Source: Thalassiosira profunda
Taxonomy: Eukaryota; Bacillariophyta; Thalassiosirophyceae; Thalassiosirales; Thalassiosiraceae
Length of the DNA stretch: 13,901 bases
Direction: 5' to 3'
NCBI GenBank assembly: GCA_036939355.1
Contig: JALLAP010000868.1
Span: 1 to 13,901, forward strand
Shown: in pieces, positions 1 to 7,500 of the stretch
How positions within the stretch are numbered: position 1 is the stretch's first letter
Layout: each line of letters begins with the position of its first letter
Position numbers and translations under genes: made by a program
The notes under the pieces: model-generated
Told to the model about the DNA's origin: nothing
The model's database searches: none
Seen by the model: the letters and a program-made list of their open reading frames with translations, nothing else

Positions 1-430
1 TGACCTTGGGCTTGGCGCCGAGGTTCAGCTTCGTCGGCGCCGTGGCGGCCGCCTTGCGGGCGGTGAAGACGCGTCCCCCGCCCCCCTCCCGCTGCTCCGA
101 TTCCGTCTTGAGGCCGGCGAGCACGAAGGATGTCATGATGACGTCCGAGTCCATTTTATCTTCCGCCGACCCATCCGACACGACGTGCACCGAGAGGGTG
201 CCGCTGGGCGAGAGCGCCGGGACCAGCGACGCCAGAGCCAACGAATCGTAGTGGCTCAGCAACTCCGACGATTTTAGGTGGATGTCGATGGATTGCAGAG
301 ATCCGGCCTTCACGTGGGCGAGGCAGCCCGCCAGTGATTCCTTCGCGGGCGCCTGGACGGCGATGGCGCCGTCGGCGGTAGGGGCGCCTGAGGCGCCGCC
401 AAGGTGGATTGCAGCAGTAGCAGCGGGCAT
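1..430 (-). CDS. Anamorsin/Dre2 (CIAPIN1)-like protein, N-terminal part, cut by the window edge
   Basis: The reverse strand is open from an ATG at 430 to the window edge, giving 143 residues; the C-terminus lies outside. After an Ala-rich start (residues 1-45) comes a compact fold. It has an amphipathic stretch (SIDIHLKSSELLSHYDS, 48-63), a helix (LALASLVPAL), a turn and strand LSPSGTLSVHVV (73-84), the helix VIMTSFVLAGL (97-107), the strand RVFTARK (120-126), and then KLNLGAKPKV. This order resembles the N-terminal methyltransferase-like domain of anamorsin/Dre2, where LKPGG, then a ...LAGF helix, then ...xxAKKP occur in series. Dre2 passes electrons from the diflavin reductase Tah18/Ndor1 to the cytosolic Fe-S assembly machinery. 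Its diagnostic Fe-S cysteine motifs lie at the C-terminus and would be outside the window, so the call rests on fold-level resemblance. The ATG is the first Met in the frame after the telomere-like region. No intron is needed in the visible part. An unrelated Rossmann-like protein remains possible. Confidence 0.5.
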   Translation of the reverse strand, partial: MPAATAAIHLGGASGAPTADGAIAVQAPAKESLAGCLAHVKAGSLQSIDIHLKSSELLSHYDSLALASLVPALSPSGTLSVHVVSDGSAEDKMDSDVIMTSFVLAGLKTESEQREGGGGRVFTARKAAATAPTKLNLGAKPKV

Positions 431-756
431 GGTCGCGGGGTGAGGGAAGCACAAGCGGGAGGAGTTGTGTGCTACGATAGCTCCTCGCTGGCTTCGGCTT
501 CTTGCTGGCTTCGCGGGCGTGGCTCGGTTTTGCAAGGCGGGAGGAGCGGAGAAAGAAAGTGCCTCAAGGTATCGTGTACGTACCAACCCTAACCCTAACT
601 CTGCGTCAACCTATTCCTAACCCAAATATTACCCTAACCCTATAGGTTAGGGTTAGGATTAGGGTCCGGGCTACTTAAGGTCGGTGCATAGAAATAATCT
701 ACTGTATCTAACAGTTGCTGCTTCCCGCAGAGGAGGTTGGCTTAGAGATTCTTTGC
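431..756. promoter_or_regulatory. Intergenic region: 5' flank of the Dre2-like gene and 3' flank of the NYN gene
   Basis: These 326 bases separate two minus-strand genes, so they should hold the terminator of the NYN gene (near 757) and the promoter and 5' leader of the Dre2-like gene (starting at 430). The notable content is the cluster of telomere-type motifs at 585-664, which encloses a TATA. I see no AATAAA signal after the NYN stop. The part nearest the Dre2-like ATG is purine-rich on the plus strand (pyrimidine-rich on the coding strand), as expected of a 5' leader. No ORF here has recognisable protein character. Confidence 0.5.
585..664. repeat. Degenerate interstitial telomere repeats with a head-to-head inverted core
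   Basis: Telomere-type hexamers occur in both orientations. Two CCCTAA units lie at 587-598, a broken unit (CCTAACCC) at 616-623, two more CCCTAA-type units at 632-640, and TTAGGG units in the opposite orientation at 647-652, 653-657 (truncated) and 659-664. At the core, ACCCTAACC (631-639) and GGTTAGGGT (645-653) are perfect 9-bp inverted arms around the spacer CTATA. The repeat type TTAGGG is seen directly. Whether this marks an old telomere-telomere join, break repair with telomere insertion, or a telo-box-like promoter element cannot be told from sequence alone. Its position about 155-235 bp upstream of the Dre2-like start codon fits a regulatory role. Confidence 0.8.
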
Positions 757-2343
757 TCACTTTGCAGGCTCTTTGGTGCTTCTTCTACCCCTGTCCTCCA
801 TTGTTTTGTAGATCCTAGGGACATCATACTGGATGCCACTCCGTCTTCGTTTGCCCTTCTGCCGTCTGCCGATATTTTTACTCTCCGCGTCTTTTGCCGG
901 AGACTCGTCAGCCAGTTTATTACGTTTGCCAATAGGCGTCTTCTTTGTGTCTTCTTTTGCCGGACCGGACTCCAGTTTGTTGTCAAGTGCTGTCATGTAG
1001 TTGTACAGTTGCGAAATGCCACCCACCATCATGCTCAGTGCTCCAGCAGATGCTGATTGTTCTGCGGAGACAACCACTTTCGGTGCCTGGCTTGCTACCG
1101 CTATTTCACCTAAATGCCACTGCAATTTTGCATCGTCGGTATTGCACTTTGAAGCCTCCTGCTGCCGGTTGCTCATGAAGTGAAATCCATCGTCGCTAAT
1201 TGGGATGGCGCACATTTCAGAGTCACTCGAAGAGGATTCGGAGAGCAGAGACAGAGGGCCGGGCGAAACCTCCAAAACGGTGTACCCGATGTCCTCGATA
1301 TCTGGCAACGTCAAGCTCGATGCAACCGTCCACTCGCCGTACGGTCCAACAACGACATCGCATCCTGGCAATCCATTTCCACCACCGGCCTCATCTGTGG
1401 CACAAACAGCGACGAAGCCGCGGCGTCTCGCCCGCGACAGCAAAGGCACGAAAACTTCGTGTTTGGAGCACAACACGAGGACGCCTTTCTTCTCTCCAAC
1501 ACCTTCATTGCCATATTCGCCACTGCGTGCAATGGCCTCCTCCATCCAACGATCGGCAGCGCGAGTGAGATACTCGCGAGAGTAGTCTTCCGCCTTGGCC
1601 CGCACGCCCGCTTGGCGCAGCGTTGCAAACAGAGCATTCCACGGTGCACCATTCTCCTTCCCTGTCTCCTTCTTGCCTTTCAGTTGTTGTTTTATCTCTT
1701 TGAGACCTGCCACCGCCACCTCGTACTTTCGATGCGCCTCCCACTCCTTCTCGCTCAACGTCGTTTTTGTGCGGCTGCTCGCGGCCTTTCCTCGGTTCTT
1801 GCGACGCCGTGCTTGCCGCTTCATCCTTCTCCCGCGCTGTTCCTTTTTGTGCACGGTCAGGTGCTTTTTGAGCTTCCCGTACGACGTGACGTTGCGATCG
1901 CGTTTCTCTTTTTTCGTCAGCTCGATCTTCAATGAGCACACCCCGCAGCGCAGGACGCCATTCTTGTCCACTCCGGAGAGTCCGCTTTTGGGATCGTATC
2001 TAGGCCACGGAACGCCGTCCTCAAGCCGTGGTGCGTTCGTTCCGTTATCGTTCTGGACGCGACGGCGCAGCGCCCTCGGGCTGCCATATGCCTCCATCCG
2101 TAGATCTGGGACATTATCACCACTGCCATTGATGCGGCGCTCGAGATCCACGAGAGGGCGCACGAACCTGTCGACTGCCGATGGGTGATGCGTGTTGGGA
2201 GCGACGCTATCTAAATCGACGAACGCGCCCACTGGCAGCCTGGTCGAAGCAACGTGCCGCCAGACCGTCCTATGGGCGCGCCGCCGGCGGGCGAGGAGGT
2301 GCCACCGAGCGATCATCGCGCCGGTCACCTCCGCGGCGCTCAT
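757..2343 (-). CDS. NYN-domain protein with inserted C2H2 zinc finger (plant limkain-b1-like layout)
   Basis: Intronless, 528 residues from the ATG at 2343. A first NYN half begins near residue 37 (PVGAFVDLDSVAPN, acidic D43 and D45). A C2H2 finger follows (C133, C136, H161, H165; C-x2-C-x24-H-x3-H) and then a Lys/Arg-rich helix (166-195). A second NYN half (235-318) has NALFATLRQAGV, TRAADRWMEEAI (D264) and the strand GVLVLCSKHEVF. The order VDxD half, CGVC...H finger, basic helix, AAD helix, V-L-V strand matches the split NYN plus zinc-finger proteins of plants, annotated as limkain-b1-like endonucleases; NYN domains are PIN-like RNA nucleases. Here the expected SDxxDF motif reads SKHEVF (293-298), so cleavage activity is doubtful. 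The C-terminal 200 residues are low-complexity with a basic NLS-like KGKRRRS (497-503). The frame stays open upstream to 3012, but only antisense to the thioredoxin gene. A second Met, at residue 10 (MIARWHLLARRRRAHR), would give an Arg-rich presequence-like start. The stop TGA overlaps GTGAGC, a possible splice donor, so a short extra exon is possible. Confidence 0.75.
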   Translation of the reverse strand: MSAAEVTGAMIARWHLLARRRRAHRTVWRHVASTRLPVGAFVDLDSVAPNTHHPSAVDRFVRPLVDLERRINGSGDNVPDLRMEAYGSPRALRRRVQNDNGTNAPRLEDGVPWPRYDPKSGLSGVDKNGVLRCGVCSLKIELTKKEKRDRNVTSYGKLKKHLTVHKKEQRGRRMKRQARRRKNRGKAASSRTKTTLSEKEWEAHRKYEVAVAGLKEIKQQLKGKKETGKENGAPWNALFATLRQAGVRAKAEDYSREYLTRAADRWMEEAIARSGEYGNEGVGEKKGVLVLCSKHEVFVPLLSRARRRGFVAVCATDEAGGGNGLPGCDVVVGPYGEWTVASSLTLPDIEDIGYTVLEVSPGPLSLLSESSSSDSEMCAIPISDDGFHFMSNRQQEASKCNTDDAKLQWHLGEIAVASQAPKVVVSAEQSASAGALSMMVGGISQLYNYMTALDNKLESGPAKEDTKKTPIGKRNKLADESPAKDAESKNIGRRQKGKRRRSGIQYDVPRIYKTMEDRGRRSTKEPAK

Positions 2344-2484
2344 GCAAGTTACATAGTGAGCGCGCGCTCGCTTTTTTATTTGGCCCAAACAGGAGGCTGC
2401 TCCGCGTGGAAGTGAAGAAGGCGAGTGAGAGGTGTGTGTGAAGCCCGGTGATTGAGTTGAGGAAGATAACTTTCTTCTCCCATC
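2344..2484. promoter_or_regulatory. Divergent intergenic promoter between the NYN and thioredoxin-like genes
   Basis: Only 141 bp separate the two divergent start codons, so both promoters and 5' leaders must sit here or overlap the coding regions. The stretch holds a perfect 12-bp palindrome GAGCGCGCGCTC (2358-2369). This is followed at once by a T-rich run (CTTTTTTATTTGG, 2371-2383), a pairing that resembles an E2F-type GCGC plus T-tract site. The half nearest the thioredoxin ATG is rich in GA and GTGTGTG. The context CCATCATGGCG at 2485 has a good +4 G. Promoter identity is inferred from the arrangement. Confidence 0.55.
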
Positions 2485-3645
2485 ATGGCGGATCCATCGA
2501 CCCCCGCCGCCCTCCGACGGGGCCGCGGCCTCGCCTTCTTCGCCGCGCTGGCACTGCTGCTCGTCGCCTGTCCCTACAGCGCGTGCGGCCAGGAGACGGC
2601 CACAGTCATAGAGGATGCACCGGCGGCCGAGGGCGCAGCGACGGGAGACGTCACCGACCTGGGCGACGTCGTGGGCGACACGATGGCGGCCGATCACCTG
2701 ACGGATCTGGGGCCGGAGGGCGCGGCGGCAGAGGGCATCGAGGGCGCCGCGGATGCGACAATTGCAAAAGAGACCGCAGCGGCGGGCGATGCCGCCGAGA
2801 CCGCGCCGGAAGCAACAGCGACGGACGCGGGCACCGCTGCGGAACAATCCACGGAGGAGACGACGCCGGCATCGACGGACGCCGAGGCGACAAAGACTGA
2901 AGAAGCGGCCGCGGCGCCCGTCGTGCAATCGGGCCCGTACATCGACCTTCTGGGAGAAACGCTGCTTTCCCTGGAAATGGTCAGCGAGACGCAGGCCCAA
3001 GTCCACCAGCACTACACCAACGCTGCGCTAGAGGGGAAGAAGGTCGTGGGATTGTATTTCAGCGCCGATTGGTGAGTGGATGATGGCACGTCGCGCAAGT
3101 GCTTATTTTGCTGATTGCCAGTTCATCTCATTCTTCTTCTGTGACCGACCAAAAACGAAAGGTGCGGCCCGTGCCGCCAGTTCACTCCGGACCTCGTCAA
3201 CTTTTACAACAAAATGAACGCCCGCCGGGGCAAACAAAACGAGTTCGAAATCGTCTGGATTTCGCGCTGCCGGGACGTCGACTCCTTCGGCCAGTATTTT
3301 ACGCACATGAACTGGCTCGCCTTGCCGCCCAACGAGGCCATGGGACCGCGCGGACAAGCGCTGGGCGAAAAGTACAAGGTGAAGGGCATCCCGTCCCTGG
3401 TGTTGCTCGACGAGATTGGCAACGTGATAACGTTGGACGGACGGAACAAGATCCCGATGGACAAGGCGGGCATCGGATTTCCGTGGCGGAGTCCGATGAG
3501 CGTGCTGATTTCGACGCTGGTGCCGCGGAGCTTTCGGCTGATGGCCAAATCGCAATTCGCGTCGGTGGCGGGGCTGGTGAAGAAGGTGCTGTTGGGGCAG
3601 GGGGCAAAAGTGAAGGCGGCCATGCAAGGTGGCGGCGGTCGGTGA
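2485..3645 (+). CDS. Secreted nucleoredoxin/tryparedoxin-like thioredoxin-fold protein, two exons (2485-3071, 3162-3645)
   Basis: Spliced length is 356 residues. Residues 1-34 form a signal peptide: Arg-containing start, hydrophobic core LAFFAALALLLVACP, likely cleavage after ACG. Residues 36-150 are an acidic low-complexity linker rich in Ala, Glu, Thr and Asp. The thioredoxin fold starts near 152 (YIDLLGETLLSLE). It continues through KKVVGLYFSADW to the redox motif W196-C197-G198-P199-C200 followed by RQFTP, then FEIVWISRCRDVDSF and ALPPNEA, and the cis-proline loop KGIPSLVLLD (P273). The long insertion before the cis-proline and the FTP after WCGPC are typical of nucleoredoxin/tryparedoxin-type domains (thioredoxin-like_8). 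These reduce or isomerise disulfides in client proteins. The signal peptide implies action in the secretory pathway or outside; no Phe-containing plastid cleavage motif (ASAF) and no KDEL-type tail is visible. The intron splits the active-site Trp codon (TG|G), and splicing rebuilds WCGPC exactly, which strongly supports the model. It is divergently paired with the NYN gene. Confidence 0.85.
3072..3161 (+). other. Intron 1 of the thioredoxin-like gene
   Basis: This is a 90-nt phase-2 intron with donor GTGAGT and acceptor CGAAAG. Removing it joins YFSADW to CGPCRQFTP inside the active-site motif. A possible branch-point region, CTGATTG, lies near 3111-3117. Without splicing the frame ends at once in TGA after the Trp codon. 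Confidence 0.9.
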
Positions 3646-3893
3646 GAGTGAGAGTTGCGACGGACGGAGAGCAATCTCTCAAAGGGGCTAGATGCAATAG
3701 AAACAAGGGGACCAGCCTTAAAATAGGACAAATAGAAAACAATGCCAGTTTTGCTGTTCTGTAGCCCCAAAAGTAGCACAAAGCGCGTTCTTTACAGATA
3801 GGTAGAGCGCACGCACGCCGCGAGTCCATGAGCTTAGAGGAAGGGAGCTGTGAAAGTAATCACTAGCTCACTAAGCACCGGCCTAGATTTTTA

Positions 3894-3912
3894 CGTAGGA
3901 ATTAATTCTACG
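3894..3912. repeat. Near-perfect palindrome in the intergenic region
   Basis: The sequence CGTAGGAATTAATTCTACG reads as CGTAG, then a palindromic AT-rich core GAATTAATTC, then TACG. It is one base short of a perfect 20-bp palindrome. It could be a dimeric protein-binding site or chance in AT-rich DNA. Confidence 0.4.
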
Positions 3913-4390
3913 AGAGATTTGGACTTCAGTTAGGGCCGAGAGTATGAGAGATTATGAGTTGTGGTTTAGGGGCGAGCTTAGGCAGTCTCGTAGAGATATG
4001 TAGGCTCGTTTCCCCGGCAAAATTAGTATTGATTCCCTTTCATGTGGCATCTCCTCTGGGAGAGGAAGCTGCTCCAGAGTTTCAAGAAGGCGAACAAACA
4101 ACGATGGACGCTCAGCAACGACGCAGCCGCCCCACCATGTTCTGCTCGATGCTGCCACCTAATTGTCGGTGTCAGACTTGCAATGGTCGGCGGTGGCCTC
4201 CCGGCGGACTGGCCACTTGACCTGCGTCGTTTGACGAAGTCAGAAGTCGGATGTGAGGTGATGTGTCACCAGCGTCCCTCTCCTACCTCGCCCATCAACG
4301 GGGGGTGGACTCCGCCTCGCCACCGCTCGATTCCGTCGGCTGGAGCAGGAGATGGAAAAATGAGCGTGTTCATGTATCATTTTTGGCAAA

Positions 4391-4417
4391 TTCAAAAAAT
4401 GAGGTGGAATTTTTGAA
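4391..4417. promoter_or_regulatory. A/T-rich inverted repeat upstream of the giant gene
   Basis: Arms TTCAAAAA (4391-4398) and TTTTTGAA (4410-4417) are exact inverted copies separated by 11 bases, about 90 bp upstream of the ATG at 4505. This is the most A/T-rich piece of an otherwise GC-rich upstream region, so it may belong to the core promoter. No classical TATA box is obvious. Confidence 0.35.
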
Positions 4418-4504
4418 AAGCATGACCGCGTGGTGATGACGGCACGCCCCTCCTCATACCGAGCGCGCTAATGAAGTAATTGGCCGGCAGGAGCAGAGGC
4501 GACG

Positions 4505-7500
4505 ATGAGGTGGCGCCTCGTCGCCGCCTTCCTCCTTCTCCTCGGGTCGAGTCTGGGCTCATCCGCGGATGATGGGGGCGACCCCGGGAACCCCTCGCCA
4601 TCCACCGCCCCGCCCCCTCTTATCATCCCCAATGCCATCAACGGCGCGACGGCGACCATCATCTACACCGATCCGGTCGGGGACATCCCCGCCAAGACCT
4701 GGATCAGCTTCGACGAGGGGCCGCTGGTGGAGGTCGACGACGATCTCAGCCTCGAGGCCCTGGCCGCGGCCTACAACAAAACGGCGGGGAAGAAGGATCG
4801 ACGGGGGGCCCTGCTGGAACCCTTTTCGTTCGAGAGCCCCTACGCGGATCCGGTGTGCGTGTTCAACGGCACGATCGTGCCTGCCACCGTGACGGGGCCG
4901 AATCAGATTTCGTGCGACAGCCCGGCCATCGAAAGTACGCACGGCGCCGCAGTCCCTTTTCAAGTGTCCAGCAATGGCGGGCACGATGTCTCGGCGACGG
5001 AGGTCTTTGTCTACCTCGCCAAACAGGAGCGAGAGGCACTGCTTTTGGAGCCAAATCACGGCCCCACAGCGGGAGGCACGCGCGTCTATGTCAGAGGCGT
5101 TACTCATGGTCCCGTTGTGGACGCTGCACAGCGCGCCCTTTGTAAGTTCGGGACCCACATTTCAGAAGCCACCGAAGTGGGCTCGGATGGCGACTATGTG
5201 GTTTGCGAGTCTCCTCCACGATCGGCGAACGACTACGCATCCGCTGTGGAGGTGGACATTTCTGTCATTGGTCAGTCGAACGTCTTTTCGGGGGTGACGG
5301 TGGTCTTTCGCTACGACGAAACGTTTTCTATCTCGTCCATCCATCCCTCGTCGGGCTTGGTCATTGGGGGCACGCAAGTTGCCGTTCGCGGCGGCCCTTT
5401 CCAAAACCCTGGCGAAATCGTGTGCCGCTTTGGAGAGAAGACCGTGGAGGCAATCTACCACGACGCTCGCGAGATATCTTGCCTCTCGCCCAATCTTGGT
5501 TGGATCAACGAAGTGCAACGAGTGAGCGTTTTCACAATGGCCGCCAATCCGGAGATCCAAACGATTTCTGCAAAGGTGGACGATTATGTCAATGAAATTC
5601 ACACGTGCCAGACATTTGGCGACTCGGACCTCTCGGACGACGAGCTCGGGCGAGGCTTTCGCCTCGTGGCGCCGGGGGGCTCGATTGAGTACCCCCTGAC
5701 GAGGCACACGCGGTGGATTCACTTCAACGAAACGGCGGCTGGAATGGAAGAGGCATTGGAAGGGTTGTTTCCCGAGGGATTCTACGTCAATCGCACTGGC
5801 CCTCTGCATAACCAAGCGTACAAATGGCAATTCGTACTCCCAAAGAGCGAGACGTTTGGTGGAGAAACGTTGCACGTGGTGAGCGCTGGGGGAGGCGCAG
5901 TGAAATTGAGGGGCGCCAACGCCTCGGTTGCATGTGTCCTGGAGCAGGAAGGGACGAAACGACTGGGTGGCGAGTTTATGTTGACCTTCTCGGACGACAA
6001 CAGTGTCCAATCCACCAGACCCATTTCTCACAACGCCACCAACGAAGAAGTCAAGGCGGCCCTCGAAGAGCTGGATGGCATTGATAGAGTCCAAGTCAAC
6101 TCGAACAACCTGGACGCCAACCTTACAGGAAGCGGAGCCTTTGAATGGCACGTGACGTTCGACAGCTTGAAGAATGCTGGAGATGTCCCACTGTTGACAG
6201 CGGACTATTCCGCGTTGGTTGGAAGCGATGCAACAATTGACATTTCTGAGACGCGCAAAGGCACGTCTCACGCCGTGTTTCGCATCGAGGCACCACCAGC
6301 GGCATCCAGCTTCAACATTGTACTTGATGGGATTGAAGGGCAAACGCTCTCATCAGTCGGTGCTCCTCCTGCAGACGTCATGGAAGCAATAGAAGCGCTG
6401 GGTTGGAAAAGCCTCGTCGTGGAGAGATACGAAGATGACTACTTTTTTCTGGACATCAAGGGCTACCCACTCGAAGGGCGTTTGTCGGCCAAGTTCGACA
6501 CTGGCGAATTGAGAGTCGCCGTCGAGCACGCGCCTTCCACATCCTCGCAGCTGGGAGGCCATTTCACGCTCGAATATCCCACAGACAGAGACAGCTGCAG
6601 GGCGTGCCGGCGCGTCACTGAGCCCATCAACGCCGCCTTTGCCACTGCAATGGAAGTCGAGACGGCGTTGCAACGACTCGAGTTGGTCGACGAAGTGAAA
6701 GTGGTGGTGACCGAGAGCGAGCGTTTTGGGGAATACAAGGTGGACGTGCAATCGGGCATCGTCGGGTTCGATCGCAATTTCCACGTCCACTTTGTGCAGA
6801 GCGAGTTCTCCTCGTCCACCCTCGTCGAGCCGCCCTTCCGCTCCACAGCCTATTCGGGCGACATACCAATGCTACGCCTAAACCAGAATCATCTCCATGG
6901 AACCCCGACGAGAGATGCCGCCTATTCTCAGGACTACAGCGGCTCTGTGATCGAGGTGACCAAAGGCACCGACTTGAACCACGGCGGAATCGTGGAAGTC
7001 GCAGTGTCACTGAACGGAGGACACGACTATTCGGACAACAACCCTCTCTTCGAGTACGAGCCCGTTCCCCTTGTACAAAGCATTGCACCAACCCACGGCA
7101 GCATCGCGGGAGGCACAACCCTGCGCGTTACCGGCAGCAACTTTTCGCGAAAGGCGGCTCGGTTCTGTCTGTTTTGGGGCATTGGCGCGTCCCTTGGAGA
7201 TGGATCAAGGTCTGGGATGATCGAACTCGTGTCCATCACCAAGTACACTCCTCCACAAGGCTCCAGCTCATTGGTGCCATTGGAAGAAGCAGCCATCGCG
7301 GAAATCACGTGCCAAAGTCCACCGTCGCTCAAGGCGCAGTGGGTGCACGTGGCCGTGGTTCCGACGCAAGATTTGTCGACGCTGGGAGGGACCTTGCAAG
7401 CCAGAGGCGAGCTCTTTCGCTACCACGAGGAAATTGAGGTTTCTGGCGTTCTCCCGGCTTCCGCGCCCGTTAGTGGAAACGCAACGGTGGACGTATTGGG

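Larger units (their letters stand above)
3646..4504. other. Intergenic region without a supported gene
   Basis: About 860 bases lie between the thioredoxin-like stop and the start of the giant gene. The first part should be 3' UTR, although no AATAAA is seen; A-rich CAATAGAAAC and ACAAATAGAAAAC occur near 3694 and 3728. The middle (3780-3960) is AT-richer than the coding DNA and holds a near-palindrome. The end (4350-4500) must carry the promoter of the giant gene and has an A/T-rich inverted repeat at 4391-4417. Open frames of 60-124 codons here have arbitrary composition and no recognisable motif. I see no tRNA box B and no other RNA gene. Confidence 0.6.

Noticed and set aside
1180..1935. 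251-codon plus-strand open frame
   Set aside because: It lies fully antisense to the NYN gene, whose translation has clear domains; this frame has only biased composition.
2344..3012. Upstream extension of the NYN frame to an ATG at 3012, giving 751 residues
   Set aside because: The extra 223 codons are antisense to the well-supported signal peptide, linker and fold of the thioredoxin-like gene. The region stays open because of GC-rich Ala/Glu codons, and its translation is Arg/Cys/Gly-rich without motifs.
3099..3764. 221-codon plus-strand frame overlapping exon 2 of the thioredoxin-like gene
   Set aside because: It is out of frame with the WCGPC exon and begins inside the intron; its translation lacks thioredoxin features.
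4042..4416. 124-codon plus-strand open frame upstream of the giant gene
   Set aside because: Composition is random-looking, there is no motif or plausible start context, and it overlaps the expected promoter.
5162..6343. 393-codon minus-strand open frame
   Set aside because: Antisense to TIG and repeat-block exon 1 of the giant gene; the sense frame has TIG motifs and the antisense one has no recognisable features.
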